A stretch of DNA of 64,000 nucleotides from Halohasta litchfieldiae (GCF_002788215.1 NZ_CP024845.1:1116001-1180000), one strand, 5' to 3'; counted from the stretch's first letter, positions 34,922 through 43,970 are shown. Numbers and translations: made by a program. Notes: a model not told the origin generated them from the letters alone.

Positions 34922-37404
34922 CCGGGCCGTCGAAATCCACTCTACTGCTGGATCAGCTCCAGTCACTACTGCCAGTCTCGTCGCTGCTGGAGTCGGTCGA
35001 CAGCGATGTAGATACGGACGAGCGACTGCCCACTGACACCACCCAGTCGACAGCCGACCCGGTCGACCTCTCGCCGTCGACGTGGCGGATCGACAGCCCA
35101 CCGCAAACGCCACCGATTGCAACGGACTCGGCAGAAGACCGGCCCCCAGAGGCCGACTGGAAGACGCTGTGTGCTGACGACGATCAGGACGACGAGGCAC
35201 TCTCGAACCCGGTCGCCTATCTCAACCGAGAGCTCAGCGAACTCTCTTTCCAGTGGCGAGTGCTGTATGAGGCTCTCGATGACGACAATCCGCCGCTTGA
35301 GCGGCTGAAGTTCCTCGCCATCCTCACCAAGAACATGGACGAGTTCTTCATGAAGCGGATCGGCGGCCTCAAACAGCAGATTGCGGCTGATGTGACCGAT
35401 CAGACGGTCGACGGACGAACACCACAGGAGCAGTGGGAGGAGGCACTCGATTTCGCCCGCCCGATTTTTGAGACTCAATCACGGTGTTATCACGAAGCGG
35501 TCAAACCCGCGTTGGCCGACAACGAGATCGAAATCGTCGACTACGAGAACCTTTCGGGCGAGGAGACCGCCGCACTCCGGTCGTACTTCGAGCGGGCAGT
35601 CCTCCCGACACTGACACCGCTGACGTTCGATCCGGCCCATCCGTTTCCCTTTATTTCGAATCTCAGCCTCTCGCTTGCGGTGTTGTCGGTCGACGACGAG
35701 GGAACCAAGAAGTTTTCTCGTGTAAAGCTCCCGGAGAACCGGCCACGCCTTGTCCCCGTCTCTGGGACTGACGAGATGCCGATCGTTCCAGCCGATGACG
35801 CGACCATCGAACACGCCGATGTCGGTCGGTTCGTCCGGCTCGAAAGGGTGATTGCCGCAAACATCGATCTGCTGTTTCCCAACGTTGAGGTGCTCGACTG
35901 TTCGACGTTCAGGGTCACGCGGAACGCCGAAGTGCGGCGCAACGAGGAGGTCGCCGAGGGGCTCATCGAGATGATCGAAGACGTGCTTCGACAGCGACGG
36001 TTTGCGACGGTCGTTCGAGTCGAGGTTGCAACCGATATGCCCGACGAGGTCCGGTCGCTGCTTGTCGACCAACTGGAGATCACCGAGCGTGAACTGTTCG
36101 AACTCCCCGAACCACTGGGTTTCGAGGACTTCTTTCAACTGCTTGAACTCGACAACACCGTTCTCAAGCTACCGTCGTGGGAACCACAGCCTCATCCGCG
36201 GTTTATCGGCCACGACAGCGACCGGCCAGACGAACTGTTCGCCGAAATCGCCCGCAATGATATTCTCGTCCACCACCCCTACCACTCGTTTACCGAAACG
36301 GTCCAGACGTTTCTGGATACCGCGGCCCACGATCCCGACACCTTAGCGATCAAGGTCGCCATCTACCGCACGGCTCCCGACTCGCAGGTGATTCAGTCGT
36401 TGATCGAGGCCGCAAAAAACGGCAAACAGGTCGCCGTCATGGTGGAACTCAAAGCCCGATTTGATGAAGAAAACAACCTCCGGTGGGTCAAACGGTTGGA
36501 GGAGGAGGGAATCCACGTCACCTACGGCACGATTGGACTCAAAACCCACAGCAAGGTCGCACTCGCAGTCCGTGATGAGGGAGACGCCGACGATGTCGAA
36601 CTCTACTCGCATATCGCAACCGGGAACTACCACTCGGAGACTGCCAAAAGCTACGAGGATCTCGGGCTGTTTACTGACGACCGCGACATCGGCCAAGATC
36701 TCGTCCAACTGTTCAACTCCTTTACCGGCCACTCCAAACACGAATCCTACCGGAAACTGCTCGTCGCCCCCGAGACGCTTCGGGATCGAATGACCGACCT
36801 CATTCAACGTGAGGCCGACCACGCACGGGCGGGCCACCAGGGTCGCATCGTCGCCAAAATGAACGCCCTGGAAGATCCCGACATCGTCAGTGAACTGTAC
36901 GCGGCCTCACAGGCTGGCGTCGACATCGACCTCATTGTCCGGGGAATCTGTCGACTCCGACCGGGAATCAAGGGACTCAGCGAAACGATCCACGTTCACA
37001 GCGTCGTTGGTCGGTTTCTCGAACACTCACGGATATTTAAGTTCGGGAACGGGGGTGAGCCGGAGTACTACATCGGGTCGGCCGACTGGATGACTCGCAA
37101 CTTGGATCGCCGGGTCGAGGCGGTCACACCCGTTGAGAATCCGACGCTCCAACGCGAGTTAGATGACGTTATCGACTCACTACTCGGGGACAATCGCAAG
37201 CGCTGGGAGATGGACGCCACCGGTCGCTACGTCCAACAGCGGCCCGGATCGGGGCCACAACAGATCGCTCACGAGCAACTCATGCAACGCGCACGTGAGG
37301 CTGTACCGGAGACGCCGACCGAGTACGAGACCAACGAGCGAGATCAGCGCGAGACCGCTGTCGACCTCGACGAAGTATACTTAGAAGAGCCGTTTGATTC
37401 CTGA
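34918..37404 (+). CDS. ppk1: Polyphosphate kinase 1 (PPK1)
   Basis: 828-aa enzyme transferring the ATP gamma-phosphate reversibly to polyphosphate. After an acidic 95-residue extension come the N domain (YLNRELSELSFQWRVLYEA, FLAILTKNMDEFFMKRIGG), the head domain, and two phospholipase-D-like catalytic domains: GLKTHSKVAL with the likely phosphorylated His at 544, IATGNYH, and VGRFLEHSRIF. PPK1 is uncommon in archaea; here it is coupled to a phosphatase and lies next to the Pst cluster. Confidence 0.95.
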   Translation: MTGPSKSTLLLDQLQSLLPVSSLLESVDSDVDTDERLPTDTTQSTADPVDLSPSTWRIDSPPQTPPIATDSAEDRPPEADWKTLCADDDQDDEALSNPVAYLNRELSELSFQWRVLYEALDDDNPPLERLKFLAILTKNMDEFFMKRIGGLKQQIAADVTDQTVDGRTPQEQWEEALDFARPIFETQSRCYHEAVKPALADNEIEIVDYENLSGEETAALRSYFERAVLPTLTPLTFDPAHPFPFISNLSLSLAVLSVDDEGTKKFSRVKLPENRPRLVPVSGTDEMPIVPADDATIEHADVGRFVRLERVIAANIDLLFPNVEVLDCSTFRVTRNAEVRRNEEVAEGLIEMIEDVLRQRRFATVVRVEVATDMPDEVRSLLVDQLEITERELFELPEPLGFEDFFQLLELDNTVLKLPSWEPQPHPRFIGHDSDRPDELFAEIARNDILVHHPYHSFTETVQTFLDTAAHDPDTLAIKVAIYRTAPDSQVIQSLIEAAKNGKQVAVMVELKARFDEENNLRWVKRLEEEGIHVTYGTIGLKTHSKVALAVRDEGDADDVELYSHIATGNYHSETAKSYEDLGLFTDDRDIGQDLVQLFNSFTGHSKHESYRKLLVAPETLRDRMTDLIQREADHARAGHQGRIVAKMNALEDPDIVSELYAASQAGVDIDLIVRGICRLRPGIKGLSETIHVHSVVGRFLEHSRIFKFGNGGEPEYYIGSADWMTRNLDRRVEAVTPVENPTLQRELDDVIDSLLGDNRKRWEMDATGRYVQQRPGSGPQQIAHEQLMQRAREAVPETPTEYETNERDQRETAVDLDEVYLEEPFDS

Positions 37405-37794
37405 GATGTTGCGCGTTGATGCTCTGATTCTGCTTTCCGTTAACTGAGTGCTATTAGTTCGACAGTGAGACTGTGGAGAACCAGACATCCCCCTCCCACC
37501 TACAGCCGATGGACCAGCCGCACTGGGCGGGACTGAAAGGGGCGAGTCGCTCCGGGAAGACGGCCGACGCAAGCACCGCAAGCCGCAGAGCGGCTGAGGA
37601 GCACAGCGAGGCCCTCGACTGGAGCGACTCGGGGGCTTTCTGGTTGTTCACGTCTTGCATGATTTATCAGTCTCTAGAAAGTTGGAATTTATCGATACCA
37701 CCACTATGAATCTAATCAATGACAGAGTTGATGCTCAGAATGGTGGAAGCCGAGAGGTTGGGGTGGCCCCGCGCTATGAGAATACAATGGCTAT
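37405..37794. other. 390-nt intergenic region containing a structured element
   Basis: No protein gene seen. The centre (37527-37645) is the second long hairpin element, annotated separately. The rest, toward 37650-37794, is AT-rich and unremarkable. It marks the passage from the Pho block to the accessory island. Confidence 0.6.
37527..37645 (+). ncRNA. Candidate structured RNA / palindromic element, copy 2
   Basis: 119-nt hairpin with ends GCGGGACTGAAAGGGGC and GGGGGCTTTCTGGTT. The inner stem is 11 perfect pairs, CGAGTCGCTCC (37543-37553) with GGAGCGACTCG (37621-37631), unrelated in sequence to that of copy 1 at 13189. Loop modules AAGCACCGCA and GAGGAGCACAGCGAG match copy 1. Paired change on both stem sides supports a folded RNA or a palindromic mobile sequence. 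Confidence 0.55.
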
Positions 37795-38336
37795 TTAAAT
37801 GAAATAATACAGTACGGCGACTAAGAGAGCTAAAGCCAAATATATCCAAATCTGGCTCAGTCTACTCGCCTTCTCTTTTCTTTGCTTTGATGATTCGGAG
37901 GTATCTTGATCCTCCGATTTAGCAATACTACCGTCTAAATTCACGTCTGGAGAGGACTCGTAATCTGGGTCAACACTGTTCCCAACAGTAAGTTTAGGCT
38001 CGAAAGCCGTGTAAGATTCTGAACCAGCCTCACTCAGGTCATCACCGATAGAGACATGCGTTGTGCTTTCTTGAGTGGTTTGGGCAACTTCATCGATTAC
38101 CTCCTCTGTTTCTTTCAACTTCCTGACACCCTCAATACCGAGGTCGTCTGCCACCTCTCTTATTTTCGATGATGGGATCTCGTCACTTTTAAATCCAGAT
38201 TCGGTGCCGAACCATTTCGACCCCAAGTGCTTGAATACAATCAACCCAGGGCAATCGTGCTTTTCAGGTAGGCGGTGTTCAGAACAAAATACATCACCGC
38301 AATAGTTACACTCGTATTGTAAATTACCTTTAGTAG
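37795..38336 (-). pseudogene. AN1-type zinc-finger membrane protein, 5' end lost at IS element
   Basis: The frame is open from the IS edge (38336) to the stop at 37795. It starts within an AN1 finger (CNYCGDVFCSEHRLPEKHDC), missing its first CxxC and start codon, continues with an acidic linker containing YESSPDVNLDGS, and ends in a membrane helix (IWIYLALALLVAVLYYFI). Paralogue of the intact gene at 46237. No 5' portion is visible on the far side of the IS, so sequence was probably deleted on insertion. Confidence 0.75.
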
Positions 38337-39405
38337 GAGGGTGTCATAGAAAGCGTCACACACGAAGACGCAGGATGTTGGAACTGTGTCTACGAGCGCC
38401 AGCATCCTGCAAGAGGAGACTTCTATCGACGAGTTCTTCAATGTAATGGCGACCGAGACGCTCGCGTTGTTCGAGCATCTTGAGTTCGACTTTCTCGAAG
38501 AATTCGATGTGTTCGCCCCCGCTCGCCGGGGGCGAACACGAGATCATCACCCACCAGCACTCTTCCGAGCGTTCCTGCACTGCTACTACAAGAACGTCTA
38601 CGGCATCCGTCCAGTCACGCGAGAACTCCAGAACACGGTCGTCTGGCTCAGCTGTGGCTTCGATCGACCGCCGTCGAGAGACGCGGTCGATCGCTTCCTC
38701 ACCGACCTCGAACACGTCGTCGACGAGGTCTTCGACCGCCTCGTCGAGCAGGCCGCCTGCCGCGGCCTGCTCGACTTGACCTACTCCATCGATTCCACCG
38801 ACGTGAGGACGATGCCCGCCGACCAAGACGCGTCGAAAGGCTACGATCCAACCGCCGAAGAGTACTACCACGGCTACGGCTGTACGATCGTCTCGACCGG
38901 GCAAAAGATCCCGATTGCCGCGGAGTTCACCGAGAGCAAGCAAGCGCCAGAGGAGACGGCGATGCGCGTCACGTGTGACGCGCTCGCCGTCGAGAAACCG
39001 ATCTGGATGCTTGGAGACAGCGCCTACGACACGCTCGGCTGGCACGACCACCTGCTGGCCGCAGGGGTCGTGCCAGTCGCTCCGTACAACGCACGAAACA
39101 CCGACGATCCGAAAGACATCGAGTACAGGGTCGAAGCCCGCATCGACGAACACAGCGAGGACGTTCAGCTGAAGCAATCGACGCTAGACGAGACGTACAA
39201 CCGCCGGAGTGGAGTCGAACGAACCAACGACGCCGTCAAGGACTGCGGCCTCGGGCACGTTCGCGCCCGAGGCCGCGTCCACGCACGAGCACAAGTGTTC
39301 CTCGCGCTGTGCCTTCGTCTCGTTATTGCGATCACCAACGACGAACGCGGAGACAATCCAGGAAGCACCGTCATCACGCTATGAGAACTATTCTATGACA
39401 CCCTC
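38337..39405 (+). mobile_element. Complete 1069-bp insertion sequence with 15-bp terminal inverted repeats
   Basis: Perfect 15-bp terminal inverted repeats GAGGGTGTCATAGAA (38337-38351) and TTCTATGACACCCTC (39391-39405) enclose one DDE transposase gene. I see no target duplication (flanks TAGTAG and ACACC). It adjoins the truncated AN1 gene on the left and lies 40 bp from the integrase on the right. Fits the IS4/IS5-like DDE class. Confidence 0.88.
38386..39384 (+). CDS. IS4/IS5-like DDE transposase
   Basis: 332 aa. DDE catalytic pattern: YSIDSTDVRT (first Asp), WMLGDSAYDT (second Asp) and GVERTNDAVK (Glu), as in DDE_Tnp_1 proteins. The N-terminal part has FRAFLHCYYKNVYGIRPVTR, a typical haloarchaeal transposase helix. 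GTG at 38386 is used; ATG at 38443 is an alternative. The frame appears intact, so the element may be active. The coding strand holds five perfect inverted repeats (see findings). Confidence 0.9.
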   Translation: MSTSASILQEETSIDEFFNVMATETLALFEHLEFDFLEEFDVFAPARRGRTRDHHPPALFRAFLHCYYKNVYGIRPVTRELQNTVVWLSCGFDRPPSRDAVDRFLTDLEHVVDEVFDRLVEQAACRGLLDLTYSIDSTDVRTMPADQDASKGYDPTAEEYYHGYGCTIVSTGQKIPIAAEFTESKQAPEETAMRVTCDALAVEKPIWMLGDSAYDTLGWHDHLLAAGVVPVAPYNARNTDDPKDIEYRVEARIDEHSEDVQLKQSTLDETYNRRSGVERTNDAVKDCGLGHVRARGRVHARAQVFLALCLRLVIAITNDERGDNPGSTVITL

Positions 39406-39445
39406 ACACCAATATAAAAATCAGACGCTGGCAAGTGTTCTACAA

Positions 39446-40585
39446 CTACCGCTCGTCGCCGAATACTTCGGTCACGTTCTCGGCGGTCTCGCTCGTCTCG
39501 ATATGCGAGTACATCTGAGAGGTCGTCTTCGGATCGGCGTGCCGGAGGGTCCGTTGAGCAGCGGCGGCCCCACGTTCTCGATACAGTTTCTCGCCGACGC
39601 CACGCCGTGCGCCGTGTAGTGTGAGGTAGTCGCGATCACCGTCGACCTCGATCTCGCCATCCCGGCACAGTCGTTTCAAGATGCTTCGAGCGCCGTTTGT
39701 AGACAATGCTGGCGGCACAACCCCAAGGGTTCGACAGTGGTCGAGCAGGCTTCGCTCGTCGTCATCCGGGCGTTCGAACTCATCGGGCAGCACGCGGTAC
39801 ATCGACGGCGCATGATGGGAGATAAACACCGGCCAGTCGTCGCTGGTTGGGTCGACGGCGCGTTTGAGCTGTTCGAGTGGTCGATGCGTCTGGCCGGGCA
39901 GTTGGACGGACTCGCGCTGTTGGTTCTTGCCGAGGATGTCGATCTGGTTGTTCTCGATATCGACGTCCGACCATCGAATGCCGTTGCGTCGGTCGTCCCG
40001 AGAGTCCGCTAATATCTCGCCCCCGCGTGCGCCCGTGAAGGCGATGACATACACCAGCGCCTTGTCTCGGAGTTCGACGACCGCGCCAGTGCCTTTCTCG
40101 TCGATGGCCTCAGAGGCCACCCGGTCGACGTGATCGAGCAGCGCCCGCCGCTCGGTCGGCGACCAGAACTGCTGGTTGCTGCTGTTCGCGGAGGGTCGTT
40201 CGGGCAGCTCGTCTTTGGAGATCTCCTTTTGGGCTGGGTTCTCGGTGATCTTGTCCCACTTGAGACAGTGATCGAGGAACGCCGAGACGTTATCGTAGTA
40301 GGCCCACGCTGTTGAGGCCGTGATTCCGCTGGTGTCGTCGGTCTCGGTCGACTGCCGGGCGTTGACCCGTTGCCGGAGGTAGCCAGCGTACTCGGCCATC
40401 GTTGCTTTGTCGATGTCGGCCAGTGTGGTCTCGCCACGGCCACCCGCCCAGTCGACCCAGTGGCCCAGCACGTACTCTAAGTTTGATTTGTAGTTGCCGG
40501 ACTTCGAGCCACGCTGTAGGAACTCGTCGACGGCGTCTTCGAGGGGCTCTGCCCCCGGAGTAGCGTCTCGCTGAGTGGAATCCAT
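39446..40585 (-). CDS. Tyrosine recombinase / integrase
   Basis: 379 aa. N-terminal SAM-like core-binding domain (about 15-120), catalytic domain with R187 (FTGARGGEIL), H324-x-x-R327 (LHGARRGVGE), H349 (LRHADPKTT) and nucleophile Y359 (SQMYSHI). All key residues present. XerC/D-like, typical of haloarchaeal plasmids and integrative elements. A related integrase fragment lies at 52.3 kb, so the two may mark the edges of an inserted segment. Confidence 0.92.
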   Translation of the reverse strand: MDSTQRDATPGAEPLEDAVDEFLQRGSKSGNYKSNLEYVLGHWVDWAGGRGETTLADIDKATMAEYAGYLRQRVNARQSTETDDTSGITASTAWAYYDNVSAFLDHCLKWDKITENPAQKEISKDELPERPSANSSNQQFWSPTERRALLDHVDRVASEAIDEKGTGAVVELRDKALVYVIAFTGARGGEILADSRDDRRNGIRWSDVDIENNQIDILGKNQQRESVQLPGQTHRPLEQLKRAVDPTSDDWPVFISHHAPSMYRVLPDEFERPDDDERSLLDHCRTLGVVPPALSTNGARSILKRLCRDGEIEVDGDRDYLTLHGARRGVGEKLYRERGAAAAQRTLRHADPKTTSQMYSHIETSETAENVTEVFGDER

Positions 40586-40890
40586 CTTCTCGGCTTACCC
40601 TACAGCGTCGCCCCTAGTAAATCTACTGTGTATTACCGGAGTAATGCACAGTGGCCTGAATTCGGTATTGTGGTTTTGTAGAGTTGGAGTAGAAGCGTTC
40701 TGGTAGGAGAATACGGCATTTGAGTGGTTTCGGTGGCGTGGTGTAAAGTGTATGCAGCTATATGGAATCTTTCGGCCCAGCTAACCGAGAAACGCCTTAG
40801 ATAAGCATAACTTGAATTCACGGTCCAACAGCTGAAACAACTGATTAGCACCCACATATCACAATCTCGACACTGAAAGCTACCAGTTTA
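40586..40890. other. 305-nt intergenic region, nothing recognised
   Basis: Lower GC than its surroundings; no convincing ORF, tRNA or repeat. It holds the promoter region of the integrase on its left side and the 3' end of the next minus-strand gene on its right. Confidence 0.5.
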
Positions 40891-41373
40891 CTAGAGTGAA
40901 CTGAGGTCTCGCTGCTCTGGATCAGAGCCTCTGTCGACGCTGAATTTCTTCTTTGGATTCTTGATCTCGCCATCTTCCAAGCAGGCCACCAACCATCCGC
41001 CACGACGATCGGCGTCGATGTGGTCGAACGGGAAAATTACTTGATCAGCCAATCGTTCGAGGACAACCCGCAGTGAGCGACGGAACACATCACCGGTCGG
41101 TTCATCTAACATCTCTGGATCGGCGAGAACGTAGATCGTGGCATCTTTCTCCCACTCTAGCTCCCGCGAGTCGAAGTCGACTTCTTGGGCGAGGTCTTTC
41201 GCATCTTCGCCGAGTGGGGTTGCTACGTCGCTGTCGGGATCGTTGAGGCCATTGGCACAGAGAAGCATCCACTCGTCGGTGAACATCTCACACCAGTTTC
41301 TCGCGTGCGTATGTAATGTTGAGATCTGGCAAGTCGCAGCGAGAAGCGCGTAGGTGTGAGCGTCCGAACTCAT
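40891..41373 (-). CDS. Hypothetical acidic protein
   Basis: 160-aa protein, no recognised family. One Cys-containing N-terminal helix region (LLAATCQISTLHTHARNWCE) and an acidic middle, then VIFPFDHIDADRRGGWLVAC, which looks like a beta strand pair. Accessory-type gene between integrase and a sensor-regulator; perhaps element cargo. Start ATG 41373. Confidence 0.55.
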   Translation of the reverse strand: MSSDAHTYALLAATCQISTLHTHARNWCEMFTDEWMLLCANGLNDPDSDVATPLGEDAKDLAQEVDFDSRELEWEKDATIYVLADPEMLDEPTGDVFRRSLRVVLERLADQVIFPFDHIDADRRGGWLVACLEDGEIKNPKKKFSVDRGSDPEQRDLSSL

Positions 41374-41464
41374 TCAGTCGTTAGTTGGTGGTAGTCGCAT
41401 TAACATGTGACTCTTATCCAAGATAGCGAAATAGCGGTCTATTCAGAAGTCGACAAATAGAGCC

Positions 41465-41493
41465 GTGCAAGATACAGAGGCTGTATTTTGCAC
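41465..41493. repeat. 29-bp near-perfect palindrome
   Basis: GTGCAAGATACAG (41465-41477), AGG, CTGTATTTTGCAC (41481-41493): 13-bp arms with one mismatch. In the gap between the hypothetical gene and the regulator, both on the minus strand. Could be a terminator for the regulator gene or an IS/attachment remnant. Confidence 0.5.
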
Positions 41494-41606
41494 ACGCTGG
41501 GCAGATATGTTTAGAAGTTGTCAAAAACCAAGTTGTGATCGACAGCTCTGGGTCACCTGCTTGTCTACCACCACTCCAGTCGGAGAGTTTGTTCACCCCA
41601 TTATTG

Positions 41607-43511
41607 CTACCTGCCGTCTCCGTCGAATGGTGGCAACAGGAACAGTGATTCAAATATTTTCTTTTGGCCCAAGCGGAGGTGCTGATGGAATGTCGGCGGT
41701 GTTACGCCGAACAGTGTTGCCAACTCCTCACCAGATACATTACGAGGCCACTCAAAATAGCCCGAGCGGACCGACGTCTCAATTACAGCCCGTTGCCGGT
41801 CAGTCAAGTCGCTCGTGAGTTCGACCCGTTCGGGGGACTCTGTACTCCGTGATCGTTGTCGACGTGAGAGGAGTTCGACAGTCGGGTATTGCTGTTGGAT
41901 TCGATCAATGATTCGACGGGCGGGGACGGTGGTCGGAAGGTGGATCGTCATCTGAAGTGATCCATCCTTGATATTCATCTGCTGTAGATAGCCGCCGTAG
42001 GTCGCAATAACCGAGGTGATTGGTGGCTCCAAAAGCTTGATTACAAACGATAAGGTTTCATCGTCCTGCTCACTGAGCGTCACCAGTTCCAGATGTGGAT
42101 GCTTGCCAACTATTGCTTCTAGAGTCTCGACTACGTCTGTATCGACAGTCCCGTATTCGAGAAACACATCGTCACCGAGAGGGACCACTCGGTCGAGCGT
42201 GATCGTGCCGTCGTGATCTGAATCGATACTCATGTCGCTGAGGAGATCGGGCACCAGAAATTGGATTTCTGTAATCTCGGGACTCATGAGTGCCTGCTTG
42301 CGCTCAGTTGCAGCAATCGCGTGGCCCATAATCTCGCCAAGTTGTGCAACCACTGGACACACCTCATTGTCGAAGGCGTGTGGGTTCGCAGCATAGATTC
42401 CAAGCAGTCCATAGCAACTGCCGGCGTAGACAATCGGGACCACAGCCACCGACCGATAGCCGTAGTGCTCGGCGTACTCGTGCCACGGTTCGAACTCCGG
42501 ATTGGACAGCACGTCCTGTGTGACTTGCATCTCTTGGGTCCGAATGGCAGTTCCGGCAGGACCATGCCCGCCGGGGTTGTTCGGGTTTGCCGAGAGTGAG
42601 ACGTCTTCGAGATAGCCCTCAACCCCGCCTTCGGCTCGGGGGCGTATCGCCTGGGATTGGGTGTCGACCTCGCCGATCCAGGCGAACTCGTAGTTATCTA
42701 CATCGGTGAGACGATCACAGACGATTGTCTCGATCTCTCCGCGAGTCGACTGCTCGATCACCGCGGTGGTTATGTTCTGAATTACCTTGTTGATACTATT
42801 TAATTCAGCAAGCTGTTCGTGCTGATGGCGGAGTGCCTGTTCGTGTCGCTTGCGGTCAGTGATGTCGTCGTAGAGTTCGATCCGACCCTCTTCATACACA
42901 CCCGACTTGATTGGGGCACTGCGGTGCTCCAGCCAACGTTCCCCACGTCCATCAGATGCGGTGATTCGACATTCAAATTGCTCGGAAAACGTATTATCGT
43001 TGTAGGTAGTCAAGACAGTCTCCGCAAACCGATCCGGATTGGCAACAGTCCCTCGAATCTCCTCGCGGATAACGTTCCGTTTGTTGCGTCCAATGATTGC
43101 CTGGCGGTCAAGACCGAAGTACTGCTCAATGGCTGTGTTGAACCACACAACCTCGAACGTGGAATCCAAGATGAAGATACCGACACCGACCGTATCCAGA
43201 ACTTCCAACACCGGATTCAGTTCGGCCATTGACAGTGGTTGAGACGCACTGTCAGCGTCGACATCGTTGGATGTGGGTGTGCTGTGTGACTGCTGCGTGT
43301 CACGAGGTGGTCGCCACCATACTTGTTGATTCCCAACAATTTTCCGGTCTAGGAAATCATCCTTGACAAGTGTTCTCAGTCTGTCGTCGACAGCCTCTAG
43401 TGGGCAGTCGAACTCAGCAGCAACCTCTGTGGTCGACATCGGTGTGCCAGGTGGGCCAAGCCTATTGACTGTCGCAAGCACAGTCGTCGGGGCAGGCTCG
43501 GAATATTTCAT
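41607..43511 (-). CDS. PAS-GAF-bacterio-opsin-activator HTH-10 regulator
   Basis: 634 aa. N-terminal winged helix (EVAAEFDCPLEAVDDRLRTL), PAS (IFILDSTFEVVWFNTAIEQY, DDITDRKRHEQAL), GAF domain (LNSINKVIQN to about residue 390, GYRSVAVVPIVYAGSCYGLL), a BAT domain, and C-terminal HTH-10 (LTDRQRAVIETSVRSGYFEW). Start ATG 43511 is about 26 nt after AAATATTTATC on the minus strand; 43526 and 43553 are alternatives. The class includes regulators of anaerobic respiration, and decayed denitrification-type genes follow. Confidence 0.87.
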   Translation of the reverse strand: MKYSEPAPTTVLATVNRLGPPGTPMSTTEVAAEFDCPLEAVDDRLRTLVKDDFLDRKIVGNQQVWWRPPRDTQQSHSTPTSNDVDADSASQPLSMAELNPVLEVLDTVGVGIFILDSTFEVVWFNTAIEQYFGLDRQAIIGRNKRNVIREEIRGTVANPDRFAETVLTTYNDNTFSEQFECRITASDGRGERWLEHRSAPIKSGVYEEGRIELYDDITDRKRHEQALRHQHEQLAELNSINKVIQNITTAVIEQSTRGEIETIVCDRLTDVDNYEFAWIGEVDTQSQAIRPRAEGGVEGYLEDVSLSANPNNPGGHGPAGTAIRTQEMQVTQDVLSNPEFEPWHEYAEHYGYRSVAVVPIVYAGSCYGLLGIYAANPHAFDNEVCPVVAQLGEIMGHAIAATERKQALMSPEITEIQFLVPDLLSDMSIDSDHDGTITLDRVVPLGDDVFLEYGTVDTDVVETLEAIVGKHPHLELVTLSEQDDETLSFVIKLLEPPITSVIATYGGYLQQMNIKDGSLQMTIHLPTTVPARRIIDRIQQQYPTVELLSRRQRSRSTESPERVELTSDLTDRQRAVIETSVRSGYFEWPRNVSGEELATLFGVTPPTFHQHLRLGQKKIFESLFLLPPFDGDGR

Positions 43512-43655
43512 GCTAGTAATAGGCATAGTTGACACGATAAATATTTCTACCATTTGAAATTATTGGGCAGTATACAAGACAGAATGTGCCTTTCTGGTGT
43601 ATTTTCTACACAGTCTGTAATAGTGGCAGATTAGACACATTCTGGTCCGAAATAG

Positions 43656-43958
43656 GAACTCGATAGTTGTCGGAGGATCTTCGGCCTCGAATTCCGTCTC
43701 GAATATATTCAAGAGCGACTCCACACCAGCCAGTTACTCTCGGAAAAACAGCAAGAACTTGTCTTGGAGGCCGTCGATCGGGGGTACTACGACACACCCC
43801 GAGATTGTACGCTGACCGAACTCGCCGACGCGGTGGGGATCGCTAAATCGACCTGTAGTGAGACCCTACATCGCGCCGAGGAGACAATTATCGAACACTT
43901 CATCGAAGACCTCCCAACGCCGATCGAGTCGGAAAGTCGGATCGTCGCGCCGGAATAG
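43656..43958 (+). pseudogene. C-terminal remnant of an HTH-10 regulator
   Basis: 100 codons open after a stop at 43653-43655, with no valid start. The HTH-10 end is clear: LLSEKQQELVLEAVDRGYYD, LTELADAVGIAKSTCSETLH, EETIIEHFI. Sensor domains are missing. Convergent with the norB remnant. Internal TTG at 43764 could in principle initiate a 64-aa HTH protein. Confidence 0.7.
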
Positions 43959-43970
43959 CACTTTAGGAGG

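Noticed and set aside
40633-40857. 74-aa minus-strand ORF in the gap right of the integrase
   Set aside because: Composition unlike a haloarchaeal protein and no promoter; treated as noncoding.
41414-41653. 79-aa minus-strand ORF around the 41465 palindrome
   Set aside because: Cys-rich but low in acidic residues, overlaps the regulator 3' end, and no start signal is seen.
43764-43958. 64-aa HTH protein as an independent gene
   Set aside because: Coding similarity continues upstream of the TTG in the same frame to a stop, so it is better read as the tail of a broken regulator.
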